Positions 22,138 through 35,959 of a DNA stretch of 64,000 nt are shown one piece after another. The translations under genes and the position numbers were made by a program. Source of the DNA: Crotalaria pallida (Eukaryota; Streptophyta; Magnoliopsida; Fabales; Fabaceae); the NCBI GenBank assembly GCA_037953625.1, contig CM075649.1, positions 69,409,290-69,473,289 on the forward strand. The letters are read 5' to 3'. The notes under the pieces are model-generated. The model worked only from the letters and a program-made list of their open reading frames with translations, ran no database searches and had not been told where the DNA came from. The first letter of the stretch is position 1. Every line of letters begins with the position of its first letter.

Positions 22138-25100
22138 GGATCATTCTAATGGTTCTTATAAGTCCAAATACATATTCCTAGAACATTCTAAGCCTTTAGA
22201 ATACTCTCTTAACTATTCTACACTTGTTAGAACCTCCAAGGACTCGTGCTACACCCTCTACGTCACTTGGGGACTCAAGCATTGTTTAGGATCATTCTAA
22301 TGGTTCATATAAGTCCAAATACATATTCCTAGACCATTCAAAGCCTTTAGAATACTCTCTTCACCATTCTACACTTGTTAGAACCTCCAAGGACTCGTGC
22401 TACACCCTCTACGTCACTTGGGGTACCGAGCAATGTTTAGGATCATTCTAATGGTTCTTATAAGTCCTAATACACATTCCTAGACCATTCTAAGCCTTTA
22501 GAATACTCTGTTAACCATTCAACACTTGTTAGAACATCCAAGGACTCGTGCTACACCCTCTACGTCCCTTGGTGTACCAAGCAATGTTTCGGATCATTCT
22601 AATGGTTCTTATAAGTCCTAATACACATTCCTAGATTCTAAGCCTTTAGAATACTCTCTTAACCATTATACACTTGTTAAACCTCCAAGGACTCATGCTA
22701 CACCCTCTACGTCCCTTGAGGACTCAAGTATTGTTTAGGATCATTCTAATGGTTCTTATAAGTCCTAATACACATTCCTAGACCATTCTAAGCCTTTAGA
22801 ATACTCTCTTAACCATTCTACACTTGTTAGAACATCCAAGGACTCGTGCTACACCCTCTACGTCCCTTGGTGTACCAAGCAATGTTTAGGATCATTCTAA
22901 TGGTTCTTATAAGTCCTGATACACCTTCCTAGACCATTCTAAGCCTTTAGAATACTCTCTTAACCATTCTACACTTGTTAGAACCTCCAAGGACTCATGC
23001 TACACCCTCTACGTCCCTTGGGGACTCAAGAAATGTTTAGGATCATTCTAATGGTTCATATAAGTCCAAATACATATTCCTTGACCATTCTAAGCCTTTA
23101 GAATACTCTCTTAACCATTCTACACTTGTTATAACCTCCCAGGACTCGTGCTACACCCTCTACGTCCTTTGGGGTACCAACCAATGTTTAGGATCATTCT
23201 AATGGTTCTTATAAGTGCTAATACACATTCCTAGACCATTATAGGCCTTTAGAATACTCTCTTAACCATTCTACACTTGTTAGAACCTCCAAGGACTCAT
23301 GCGACACGCTCTACTTCCCTTGGGGACTCAAGAATTATTTAGGATCATTCTAATGGTTCTTATAAGTCCAAATACATATTACTAGACCATTCTAAGCCTT
23401 TAGAATACTCTCTTAACCATTCTACACTTGTTAGAACCTCCAAGGACTCATGCTACACGCTCTACGTCCCTTGGGGACTCAAGCATTGTTTAGGATCATT
23501 CTAATGGTTCTTATAAGTCCAAATACACATTCCTAGAACATTCTAAGCCTTTAGAATACTCTCTTAACTATTCTACACTTGTTAGAACCTCCAAGGACTC
23601 ATGCTACACGTCTACGTCCCTTGGGGACTCAAGCATTGTTTAGGATCATTCTAATGGTTCTTATAAATCCAAATACATATTCCTAGACCATTCTAAGCCT
23701 TTAGAATACTCTCTTAACCATTCTACACTTGTTAGAACCTCCAAGGACTCATGCTACACGCTCTACGTCCCTTGGGGACTCAAGCATTGTTTAGGATCAT
23801 TCTAATGGTTCTTATAAGTCCTAATACACATTCCTAGACCATTCTAAGCCTTTAGAATACTCTGTTAACCATTCAACACTTGTTAGAACATCCAAGGACT
23901 CGTGCTACACCCTCTACGTCCCTTGGTGTACCAAGCAATGTTTCGGATCATTCTAATGGTTCTTATAAGTCCTAATACACATTCCTAGATTCTAAGCCTT
24001 TAGAATACTCTCTTAACCATTATACAGTTGTTAAACCTCCAAGGACTCATGCTACACCCTCTACGTCCCTTGAGGACTCAAGTATTGTTTAGGATCATTC
24101 TAATGGTTCTTATAAGTCCTAATACACATTCCTAGACCATTCTAAGCCTTTAGAATACTCTCTTAACCATTCTACACTTGTTAGAACATCCAAGGACTCG
24201 TGCTACACCCTCTACGTCCCTTGGTGTACCAAGCAATGTTTAGGATCATTCTAATGGTTCTTATAAGTCCTGATACACCTTCCTAGACCATTCTAAGCCT
24301 TTAGAATACTCTCTTAACCATTCTACACTTGTTAGAACCTCCAAGGACTCATGCTACACCCTCTACGTCCCTTGGGGACTCAAGAAATGTTTAGGATCAT
24401 TCTAATGGTTCATATAAGTCCAAATACATATTCCTTGACCATTCTAAGCATTTAGAATACTCTCTTAACCATTCTACACTTGTTATAACCTCCCAGGACT
24501 CGTGCTACACCCTCTACGTCCTTTGGGGTACCAACCAATGTTTAGGATCATTCTAATGGTTCTTATAAGTGCTAATACACATTCCTAGACCATTATAGGC
24601 CTTTAGAATACTCTCTTAACCATTCTACACTTGTTAGAACCTCCAAGGACTCATGCGACACGCTCTACTTCCCTTGGGGACTCAAGAATTATTTAGGATC
24701 ATTCTAATGGTTCTTATAAGTCCAAATACATATTACTAGACCATTCTAAGCCTTTAGAATACTCTCTTAACTATTCTACACTTGTTAGAACCTCCAAGGA
24801 CTCATGCTACACGCTCTACGTCCCTTGGGGACTCAAGCATTGTTTAGGATCATTCTAATGGTTCTTATAAGTCCAAATACATATTCCTAGAACATTCTAA
24901 GCCTTTAGAATACTCTCTTAACTATTCTACACTTGTTAGAACCTCCAAGGACTCATGCTACATGCTCTACGTCCCTTGGGGACTCAAGCATTGTTTAGGA
25001 TCATTCTAATGGTTCTTATAAATCCAAATACATATTCCTAGACCATTCTAAGCCTTTAGAATACTCTCTTAACCATTCTACACTTGTTAGAACCTCCAAG

Positions 25101-28100
25101 GACTCATGCTACACGCTCTACGTCCCTTGGGGACTCAAGCATTGTTTAGGATCATTATAATGGTTCTTATAAGTCCAAATACATATTCCTAGAACATTCT
25201 AAGCCTTTAGAATACTCTCTTAACCATTCTACACTTGTTAGGACCTCCAAGGACTCATGCGACACGCTCTACTTCCCTTGGGGACTCAAGCATTATTTAG
25301 GATCATTCTAATGGTTCTTATAAGTCCAAATACATATTACTAGACCATTCTAAGCCTTTAGAATACTCTCTTAACCATTCTACACTTGTTAGAACCTCCA
25401 AGGACTCATGCGACACGCTCTACTTCCCTTGGGGACTCAAGCATTATTTAGGATCATTCTAATGGTTCTTATAAGTCCAAATACATATTCCTAGAACATT
25501 CTAAGCCTTTAGAATACTCCCTTAACTATTCTACACTTGTTAGAACCTCCAAGGACTCGTGCTACACCCTCTACGTCACTTGGGGACTCAAGCATTGTTT
25601 AGGATCATTCTAATGGTTCATATAAGTCCAAATACATATTCCTAGACCATTCAAAGCCTTTAGAATACTCTCTTCACCATTCTACACTTGTTAGAACCTC
25701 CAAGGACTCGTGCTACACCCTCTACGTCACTTGGGGTACCGAGCAATGTTTAGGATCATTCTAATGGTTCTTATAAGTCCTAATACACATTCCTAGACCA
25801 TTCTAAGCCTTTAGAATACTCTGTTAACCATTCAACACTTGTTAGAACATCCAAGGACTCGTGCTACACCCTCTACGTCCCTTGGTGTACCAAGCAATGT
25901 TTCGGATCATTCTAATGGTTCTTATAAGTCCTAATACACATTCCTTGATTCTAAGCCTTTAGAATACTCTCTTAACCATTATACACTTGTTAAACCTCCA
26001 AGGACTCATGCTACACCCTCTACGTCCCTTGAGGACTCAAGTATTGTTTAGGATCATTCTAATGGTTCTTATAAGTCCTAATACACATTCCTAGACCATT
26101 CTAAGCCTTTAGAATACTCTCTTAACCATTCTACACTTGTTAGAACATCCAAGGACTCGTGCTACACCCTCTACGTCCCTTGGTGTACCAAGCAATGTTT
26201 AGGATCATTCTAATGGTTCTTATAAGTCCTGATACACCTTCCTAGACCATTCTAAGCCTTTAGAATACTCTCTTAACCATTCTACACTTGTTAGAACCTC
26301 CAAGGACTCATGCTACACCCTCTACGTCCCTTGGGGACTCAAGAAATGTTTAGGATCATTCTAATGGTTCATATAAGTCCAAATACATATTCCTTGACCA
26401 TTCTAAGCCTTTAGAATACTCTCTTAACCATTCTACACTTGTTATAACCTCCCAGGACTCGTGCTACACCCTCTACGTCCTTTGGGGTACCAACCAATGT
26501 TTAGGATCATTCTAATGGTTCTTATAAGTGCTAATACACATTCCTAGACCATTATAGGCCTTTAGAATACTCTCTTAACCATTCTACACTTGTTAGAACC
26601 TCCAAGGACTCATGCGACACGCTCTACTTCCCTTGGGGACTCAAGAATTATTTAGGATCATTCTAATGGTTCTTATAAGTCCAAATACATATTACTAGAC
26701 CATTCTAAGCCTTTAGAATACTCTCTTAACTATTCTACACTTGTTAGAACCTCCAAGGACTCATGCTACACGCTCTACGTCCCTTGGGGACTCAAGCATT
26801 GTTTAGGATCATTCTAATGGTTCTTATAAGTCCAAATACATATTCCTAGAACATTCTAAGCCTTTAGAATACTCTCTTAACTATTCTACACTTGTTAGAA
26901 CCTCCAAGTACTCATGCTACACGCTCTACGTCCCTTGGGGACTCAAGCATTGTTTAGGATCATTCTAATGGTTCTTATAAATCCAAATACATATTCCTAG
27001 ACCATTCTAAGCCTTTAGAATACTCTCTTAACCATTCTACACTTGTTAGAACCTCCAAGGACTCATGCTACACGCTCTACGTCCCTTGGGGACTCAAGCA
27101 TTGTTTAGGATCATTCTAATGGTTCTTATAAGTCCAAATACATATTCCTAGAACATTCTAAGCCTTTAGAATACTCTCTTAACCATTCTACACTTGTTAT
27201 AACCTCCAAGGACTCGTGCTACACCCTCTACGTCCTTTGGGGTACCGACCAATGTTTAGGATCATTCTAATGGTTCTTATAAGTGCTAATACACATTCCT
27301 AGACCATTATAGGCCTTTAGAATACTCTCTTAACCATTCTACACTTGTTAGAACCTCCAAGGACTCATGCGACACGCTCTACTTCCCTTGGGGACTCAAG
27401 AATTATTTAGGATCATTCTAATGGTTCTTATAAGTCCAAATACATATTCCTAGAACATTCTAAGCCTTTAGAATACTCTCTTAACCATTCTACACTTGTT
27501 ATAACCTCCAAGGACTCGTGCTACACCCTCTACGTCCTTTGGGGTACCAACCTATGTTTAGGATCATTCTAATGGTTCTTATAAGTGCTAATACACATTC
27601 CTAGACCATTATAGGCCTTTAGAATACTCTCTTAACCATTCTACACTTGTTAGAACCTCCAAGGACTCATGCGAGACGCTCTACTTCCCTTGGGGACTCA
27701 AGAATTATTTAGGATCATTCTAATGGTTCTTATAAGTCCAAATACATATTCCTAGAACATTCTAAGCCTTTTGAATACTCTCTTAACCATTCTACACTTG
27801 TTAGAACCTCCAAGGACTCATGCTACACCCTCTTCGTCACTTGGGGACTCAAGCATTGTTTAGGATCATTCTAATGGTTCTTATAAGTCCAAATACATAT
27901 TACTAGACCATTCTAAGCCTTTAGAATACTCTCTTAACCATTCTACACTTGTTAGAACCTCCAAGGACTCATGCGACACGCTCTACTTCCCTTGGGGACT
28001 CAAGCATTTTTAGGATCATTCTAATGGTTCTTATAAGTCCAAATACATATTACTAGACCATTCTAAGCCTTTAGAATACTCTCTTAACTATTCTACACTT

Positions 28101-28920
28101 GTTAGAACCTCCAAGGACTCATGCTACACGCTCTACGTCCCTTGGGGACTCAAGCATTGTTTAGGATCATTCTAATGGTTCTTATAAGTCCAAATACATA
28201 TTCCTAGAACATTCTAAGCCTTTAGAATACTCTCTTAACTATTCTACACTTGTTAGAACCTCCAAGGACTCATGCTACACGCTCTACGTCCCTTGGGGAC
28301 TCAAGCATTGTTTAGGATCATTCTAATGGTTCTTATAAATCCAAATACATATTCCTAGACCATTCTAAGCCTTTAGAATACTCTCTTAACCATTCTACAC
28401 TTGTTAGAACCTCAAGGACTCATGCTACACGCTCTACGTCCCTTGGGGACTCAAGCATTGTTTAGGATCATTCTAATGGTTCTTATAAGTCCAAATACAT
28501 ATTCCTAGAACATTCTAAGCCTTTAGAATACTCTCTTAACTATTCTACACTTGTTAGAACCTCCAAGGACTCATGCTACACGCTCTACGTCCCTTGGGGA
28601 CTCAAGCATTGTTTAGGATCATTCTAATGGTTCATATAAGTCCAAATACATATTCCTAGACCATTCAAAGCCTTTAGAATACTCTCTTCACCATTCTACA
28701 CTTGTTAGAACCTCCAAGGACTCGTGCTACACCCTCTACGTCACTTGGGGTACCGAGCAATGTTTAGGATCATTCTAATGGTTCTTATAAGTCCTAATAC
28801 ACATTCCTAGACCATTCTAAGCCTTTAGAATACTCTGTTAACCATTCAACACTTGTTAGAACATCCAAGGACTCGTGCTACACCCTCTACGTCCCTTGGT
28901 GTACCAAGCAATGTTTCGGA
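22138..28920 (+). repeat. 3,313-bp HOR (22 monomers) with related shorter and longer units
   Basis: The block CGTCACTTGGGGACTC, GGTTCATATAAG, CATTCAAAGCC, TCTTCACC, class A, CTCTGTTAACC class C, class D, and so on recurs. CGTCACTTGGGGACTC lies at 22,261 and 25,574 (3,313 bp); the G of CTCTGTTAACC lies at 22,510, 23,864, 25,823 and 28,837. Spacings 1,354, 1,959 and 3,014 equal 9 x 151 - 5, 13 x 151 - 4 and 20 x 151 - 6. The deficits match visible indels: class D (-4), ACACGTCTACG near 23,610 (-1), GCATTTTTAGG near 28,005 (-1) and ACCTCAAGG near 28,410 (-1). So one ancestral block was copied several times with gains and losses of whole monomers. Confidence 0.88.
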
Positions 28921-31900
28921 TCATTCTAATGGTTCTTATAAGTCCTAATACACATTCCTTGATTCTAAGCCTTTAGAATACTCTCTTAACCATTATACAC
29001 TTGTTAAACCTCCAAGGACTCATGCTACACCCTCTACGTCCCTTGAGGACTCAAGTATTGTTTAGGATCATTCTAATGGTTCTTATAAGTCCTAATACAC
29101 ATTCCTAGACCATTCTAAGCCTTTAGAATACTCTCTTAACCATTCTACACTTGTTAGAACATCCAAGGACTCGTGCTACACCCTCTACGTCCCTTGGTGT
29201 ACCAAGCAATGTTTAGGATCATTCTAATGGTTCTTACAAGTCCTAATACACCTTCCTAGACCATTCTAAGCCTTTAGAATACTCTCTTAACCATTCTACA
29301 CTTGTTAGAACCTCCAAGGACTCATGCTACACCCTCTACGTCCCTTGGGGACTCAAGAAATGTTTAGGATCTTTCTAATGGTTCATATAAGTCCAAATAC
29401 ATATTCCTTGACCATTCTAAGCCTTTAGAATACTCTCTTAACCATTCTACACTTGTTATAACCTCCAAGGACTCGTGCTACACCCTCTACGTCCTTTGGG
29501 GTACCAACCAATGTTTAGGATCATTCTAATGGTTCTTATAAGTGCTAATACACATTCCTAGACCATTATAGGCCTTTAGAATACTCTCTTAACCATTCTA
29601 CACTTGTTAGAACCTCCAAGGACTCATGCGACACGCTCTACTTCCCTTGGGGACTCAAGAATTATTTAGGATCATTCTAATGGTTCTTATAAGTCCAAAT
29701 ACATATTCCTAGACCATTCTAAGCCTTTAGAATACACTCTTAACCATGCTACACTTGTTAGAACCTCCAAGGACTTGTGCTACACCCTCTACGTCACTTG
29801 GGGTACCGAGCAATGTTTAGGATCATTCTAATGGTTCTTATAAGTCCTAATACACATTCCTAGACCATTCTAAGCCTTTAGAATACTCTCTTAACCATTC
29901 TACACTTGTTAGAACCTCCAAGGACTCATGCTACACGCTCTACGTTCCTTGGGGACTCAAGCATTGTTTAGGATCATTCTAATGGTTCTTATAAGTCCAA
30001 ATACATATTACTAGACCATTCTATGCCTTTAGAATACTCTCTTAACTATTCTACACTTGTTAGAACCTCCAAGGACTCATGCTACACGCTCTACGTCCCT
30101 TGGGGACTCAAGCATTGTTTAGGATCATTCTAATGGTTCTTATAACTCCAAATACATATTCCTAGAACATTCTAAGCCTTTAGAATACTCTCTTAACTAT
30201 TCTACACTTGTTAGAACCTCCAAGGACTCATGCTACACACTCTACGTCCCTTGGGGACTCAAGCATTGTTTAGGATCATTCTAATGGTTCTTATAAGTCC
30301 AAATACATATTACTAGACCATTCTAAGCCTTTAGAATACTCTCTTCACCATTCTACACTTGTTAGAACCTCCAAGGACTCGTGCTACACCCTCTACGTCA
30401 CTTGGGGTACCGAGCAATGTTTAGGATCATTCTAATGGTTCTTATAAGTCCTAATACACATTCCTAGACCATTCTAAGCCTTTAGAATACTCTGTTAACC
30501 ATTCAACACTTGTTAGAACATCCAAGGACTCGTGCTACACCCTCTACGTCCCTTGGTGTACCAAGCAATGTTTCGGATCATTCTAATGGTTCTTATAAGT
30601 CCTAATACACATTCCTAGATTCTAAGCCTTTAGAATACTCTCTTAACCATTATACACTTGTTAAACCTCCAAGGACTCATGCTACACCCTCTACGTCCCT
30701 TGAGGACTCAAGTATTGTTTAGGATCATTCTAATGGTTCTTATAAGTCCTAATACACATTCCTAGACCATTCTAAGCCTTTAGAATACTCTCTTAACCAT
30801 TCTACACTTTTTAGAACATCCAAGGACTCGTGCTACACCCTCTACGTCCCTTGGTGTACCAAGCAATGTTTAGGATCATTCTAATGGTTCTTTTAAGTCC
30901 TAATACACCTTCCTAGACCATTCTAAGCCTTTAGAATACTCTCTTAACCATTCTACACTTGTTAGAACATCCAAGGACTCATGCTACACCCTCTACGTCC
31001 CTTGGGGACTCAAAAAATGTTTAGGATCATTCTAATGGTTCATATAAGTCCAAATACATATTCCTTGACCATTCTAAGCCTTTAGAATACTCTCTTAACC
31101 ATTCTACACTTGTTATAACCTCCAAGGACTCGTGCTACACCCTCTACGTCCTTTGGGGTACCAACCAATGTTTAGGATCATTCTAATGGTTCTTATAAGT
31201 GCTAATACACATTCCTAGACCATTATAGGCCTTTAGAATACTCTCTTAACCATTCTACACTTGTTAGAACCTCCAAGGACTCATGCGACACGCTCTACTT
31301 CCCTTGGGGACTCAAGAATTATTTAGGATCATTCTAATGGTTCTTATAAGTCCAAATACATATTCCTAGACCATTCAAAGCCTTTAGAATACTCTCAACT
31401 ATTCTACACTTGTCATAACCTCCAAGGACTCATGCGACACGCTCTACGTCCCTTGGGGACTCAAGCATTGTTTAGGATCATTCTAATGGTTCATATAAGT
31501 CCAAATACATATTCCTAGACCATTCAAAGCCTTTAGAATACTCTCTTCACCATTCTACACTTGTTAGAACCTCCAAGGACTCGTGCTACACCCTCTACGT
31601 CCTTTGGGGTACCGAGCAATGTTTAGGATCATTCTAGTGGTTCTTATAAGTGCTAATACACATTCCTAGACCATTATAGGCCTTTAGAATACTCTCTTAA
31701 CCATTCTACACTTGTTAGAACCTCCAAGGACTCCTGCGACACGCTCTACTTCCCTTGGGGACTCAAGAATTATTTAGGATCATTCTAATGGTTCTTATAA
31801 GTCCAAATACATATTCCTAGAACATTCTAAGCCTTTAGAATACTCTCTTAACTATTCTACACTTGTTAGAACCTCCAAGGACTCATGCTACACGCTCTAC

Positions 31901-33886
31901 GTCCCTTGGGGACTCAAGCATTGTTTAGGATCATTCTAATGGTTCATATAAGTCCAAATACATATTCCTAGACCATTCAAAGCCTTTAGAATACTCTCTT
32001 CACCATTCTACACTTGTTAGAACCTCCAAGGACTCGTGCTACACCCTCTACGTCACTTGGGGTACCGAGCAATGTTTAGGATCATTCTAATGGTTCTTAT
32101 AAGTCCTAATACACATTCCTAGACCATTCTAAGCCTTTAGAATACTCTGTTAACCATTCAACACTTGTTAGAACATCCAAGGACTCGTGCTACACCCTCT
32201 ACGTCCCTTGGTGTACCAAGCAATGTTTAGGATCATTCTAATGGTTCTTTTAAGTCCTAATACACCTTCCTAGACCATTCTAAGCCTTTAGAATACTCTC
32301 TTAACCATTCTACACTTGTTAGAACATCCAAGGACTCATGCTACACCCTCTACGTCCCTTGGGGACTCAAGAAATGTTTAGGATCATTCTAATGGTTCAT
32401 ATAAGTCCAAATACATATTCCTTGACCATTCTAAGCCTTTAGAATACTCTCTTAACTATTCTACACTTGTTAGAACCTCCAAGGACTCATGCTACACGCT
32501 CTACGTCCCTTGGGGACTCAAGCATTGTTTAGGATCATTCTAATGGTTCTTATAAATCCAAATACATATTCCTAGACCATTCTAAGCCTTTAGAATACTC
32601 TCTTAACCATTCTACACTTGTTAGAACCTCCAAGGACTCATGCTACACGCTCTACGTCCCTTGGGGACTCAAGCATTGTTTAGGATCATTCTAATGGTTC
32701 TTATAAGTCCAAATACATATTCCTAGAACATTTTAAGCCTTTAGAATACTCTCTTAACTATTCTACACTTGTTAGAACCTCCAAGGACTCATGCTACACG
32801 CTCTACGTCCCTTGGGGACTCAAGCATTGTTTAGGATCATTCTAATGGTTCATATAAGTCCAAATACATATTCCTAGACCATTCAAAGCCTTTAGAATAC
32901 TCTCTTCACCATTCTACACTTGTTAGAACCTCCAAGGACTCGTGCTACACCCTCTACGTCACTTGGGGTACCGAGCAATGTTTAGGATCATTCTAATGGT
33001 TCTTATAAGTCCTAATACACATTCCTAGACCATTCTAAGCCTTTAGAATACTCTGTTAACCATTCTACACTTGTTAGAACCTCCAAGGACTCGTGCTACA
33101 CCCTCTACGTCCCTTGGGGTACCAAGCAATGTTTCGGATCATTCTAATGGTTCTTATAAGTCCTAATACACATTCCTAGATTCTAAGCCTTTAGAATACT
33201 CTCTTAACCATTATACACTTGTTAAACCTCCAAGGACTCATGCTACACCCTCTACGTCCCTTGAGGACTCAAGTATTGTTTAGGATCATTCTAATGGTTC
33301 TTATAAGTCCTAATACACATTCCTAGACCATTCTAAGCCTTTAGAATACTCTCTTAACCATTCTACACTTGTTAGAACATCCAAGGACTCGTGCTACACC
33401 CTCTACGTCCCTTGGTGTACCAAGCAATGTTTAGGATCATTCTAATGGTTCTTATAAGTCCTAATACACCTTCCTAGACCATTCTAAGCCTTTAGAATAC
33501 TCTCATAACCATTCTACACTTGTTAGAACCTCCAAGGACTCATGCTACACGCTCTACGTCCCTCGGGGACTCAAGCATTGTTTAGGATCATTCTAATGGT
33601 TCTTATAAGTCCTAATACACCTTCCTAGACCATTCTAAGCCTTTAGAATACTCTCTTAACCATTCTACACTTGTTAGAACCTCCAAGGACTCATGCTACA
33701 CCCTCTACGTCCCTTGGGGACTCAAGAAATGTTTAGGATCATTCTAATGGTTCATATAAGTCCAAATACATATTCCTTGACCATTCTAAGCCTTTAGAAT
33801 ACTCTCTTAACCATTCTACACTTGTTAGAACCTCCAAGGACTCGTGCTACACCCTCTACGTCCTTTGGGGTACCAACCAATGTTTA
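28921..33886 (+). repeat. Further, more rearranged copies of the CTGTTAACC block up to the junction
   Basis: CTCTGTTAACC recurs with its G at 30,494, 32,149 and 33,055. Spacings from 28,837 are 1,657, 1,655 and 906 bp, close to 11, 11 and 6 monomers. Shared class D, GTGCTAATACAC, CATTATAGGCC, ATGCGACACG and CCTTGACC monomers occur in changing order and number. One monomer is shortened (near 31,390: ACTCTCAACTATTC, where TTA of the usual CTCTTAAC is missing). The final monomer before the junction is of the GTGCTAATACAC type, so the breakpoint cuts into this block. Confidence 0.8.
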
Positions 33887-33921
33887 GGATCATTCTAATG
33901 GTTCTTATAAGTGCTAATACA

Positions 33922-33940
33922 CATTCTAATGTTTAGCACG
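33922..33940. other. Strand-switch junction between the two satellite arms
   Basis: The last + monomer begins at 33,887 and runs normally to phase 40 (ACACATTC, ending 33,926), where CTAGACC should follow. Instead the sequence reads TAATGTT and then TAGCACGAGTCCTTGG, which is the monomer in reverse orientation starting at phase 114 (33,934). The seven bases 33,927-33,933 belong to neither flank in register. They can be read as overlapping short matches: CATTCTAATG (33,922-33,931, like phases 5-14) and AATGTTTAG (33,928-33,936, like phases 144 to 1), then TAGCACG on the reverse strand. The flanks are at different phases (40 and 114), so this is not a simple fold-back at one site. It could be a real inversion breakpoint or an assembly join. 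Confidence 0.95.
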
Positions 33941-34199
33941 AGTCCTTGGATGTTCTAACAAGTGTAGAATGGTTAAGAGAGTATTCTAAAGGCTTAGAAA
34001 GGTCTAGGAATGTGTATTAGGACTTATAAGAACCATTAGAATGATCCTAAACAATGCTTGAGTCCCCAAGGGACGTATAGGGTGTAGCACGAGTCCTTGG
34101 AGGTTCTAACAAGTGTAGAATGGTTAAGAGAGTATTCTAAAGGCTTAGAATGGTCTAGGAATGTGTATTAGGACTTATAAGAACCATTAGAATGATCCT

Positions 34200-35700
34200 A
34201 AAAATTGCTCGGTACCCCAAGTGACGTAGAGGGTGTAGCACGAGTCCTTGGAGGTTCTAACAAGTGTAGAATGGATAAGAGAGTATTCTAAAGGCTTAGA
34301 ATGTTCTAGGAATATGTATTTGGACTTATAAGAACCATTAGAATGATCCTAAACAATACTTGAGTCCTCAAGGGACGTAGAGGGTGTAGCACGAGTCCTT
34401 GGATGTTCTAACAAGTGTATAATGGTTAAGAGAGTATTCTAAAGGCTTAGAATGGTCTAGGAATTTGTATTAGGAGTTATAAGAACCATTAGAATGATCC
34501 TAAACATTGCTCGGTACCCCAAGTGACGTAGAGGGTGTAGCACGAGTCCTTGGAGGTTCTAACAAGTGTAGAATGGTTAAGAGAGTATTCTAAAGGCCTA
34601 GAATGGTCTAGGAATATGTATTTGGACTTATAAGAACCATTAGAATGATCCTAAACAATGCTTAAGTCCCCAAGGGACGTAGAGGGTGTAGCATGAGTCC
34701 TTGGATGTTCTAACAAGTGTAGAATGGTTAAGAGAGTATTCTAAAGGCTTAGAAAGGTCTAGGAATGTGTATTAGGACTTATAAGAACCATTAGAATGAT
34801 CCTAAACAATACTTGAGTCCTCAAGGGACGTAGAGGGTGTAGCACGAGTCCTTGGATGTTCTAACAAGTGTATAATGGTTAAGAGAGTATTCTAAAGGCT
34901 TAGAATGGTCTAGGAAGGTGTATTAGGACTTATAAGAACCATTAGAATGATCCTAAAAATTGCTCGGTACCCCAAGTGACGTAGAGGGTGTAGCACGAGT
35001 CCTTGGAGGTTCTAACAAGTGTAGAATGGTTAAGAGAGTATTCTAAAGGCTTAGAATGTTCTAGGAATATGTATTTGGACTTATAAGAACCATTAGAATG
35101 ATCCTAAACAATACTTGAGTCCTCAAGGGACGTAGAGGGTGTAGCACGAGTCCTTGGATGTTCTAACAAGTGTATAATGGTTAAGAGAGTATTCTAAAGG
35201 CTTAGAATGGTCTAGGAATGTGTATTAGGAGTTATAAGAACCATTAGAATGATCCTAAACATTGCTCGGTACCCCAAGTGACGTAGAGGGTGTAGCACGA
35301 GTCCTTGGAGGTTCTAACAAGTGTAGAATGGTTAAGAGAGTATTCTAAAGGCCTAGAATGGTCTAGGAATATGTATTTGGACATATAAGAACCATTAGAA
35401 TGATCCTAAACAATGCTTGAGTCCCCAAGGGACGTAGAGCGTGTAGCATGAGTCCTTGGAGGTTTTAACAAGTGTAGAATGGTTAAGAGAGTATTCTAAC
35501 GGCTTAGAATGTTCTAGGAATATGTATTTGGACTTATAAGAACCATTAGAATGATCCTAAACAATACTTGAGTCCTCAAGGGACGTAGAGGGTGTAGCAC
35601 GAGTCCTTGGATGTTCTAACAAGTGTATAATGGTTAAGAGAGTATTCAAAAGGCTTAGAATGGTCTAGGAATGTGTATTACGAGTTATAAGAACCATTAG
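34200..35700 (-). repeat. 755-bp HOR (5 monomers) next to the junction
   Basis: CCTAAAAATTGCTCGG recurs at 34,200 and 34,955, and TAGGAGTTATAAG at 34,471 and 35,226: both 755 = 5 x 151 bp. The unit holds class A, class D and class B monomers. The private TAGGAGTTATAAG variant distinguishes it from + arm sequence. A further, more diverged copy of the class D/GAGTTATAAG pair follows near 35,681 (TACGAGTTATAAG). Confidence 0.85.
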
Positions 35701-35959
35701 AATGATCCTAAACATTGCTCGGTACCCCAAGTGACGTAGAGGGTGTAGCACGAGTCCTTGGAGGTTCTAACAAGTGTAGAATGGTTAAGAGAGTATTCTA
35801 AAGGCTTAGAATTGTCTAGGAATGTGTATTAGGACTTATAAGAACCATTAGAATGATCCTAAACAATACTTGAGTCCTCAAGGGACGTAGAGGGTGTAGC
35901 ATGAGTCCTTGGAGGTTTTAACAAGTGTATAATGGTTAAGAGAGTATTCTAAAGGCTTA

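Larger units (their letters stand above)
1..33926 (+). repeat. 151-bp satellite array, + arm (about 225 monomers)
   Basis: Continuous head-to-tail tandem repeat with no interruption. Each monomer starts with GGATCATTCTAATGG (sometimes TGGATC or CGGATC after a change in the preceding base) and ends with AATGTTTA. The usual length is 151 bp: for example one starts at 2110 and the next at 2261. Monomers differ by scattered substitutions, mainly at phases 27-43 and 96-145, and by rare 1-4 bp deletions. Every stretch of this arm is satellite; there is no room for a gene and no inserted mobile element. In the family sense this is eukaryotic satellite DNA of nucleosomal length, typical of centromeric or pericentromeric heterochromatin; the actual chromosomal location is inferred, not shown. 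The arm is internally organised into several HOR blocks listed separately. Confidence 0.99.

Noticed and set aside
33922..33940. Transposon or integration end at the strand switch
   Set aside because: No terminal inverted repeats, no target-site duplication and no foreign sequence; only seven bases are out of register and they resemble the monomer itself.
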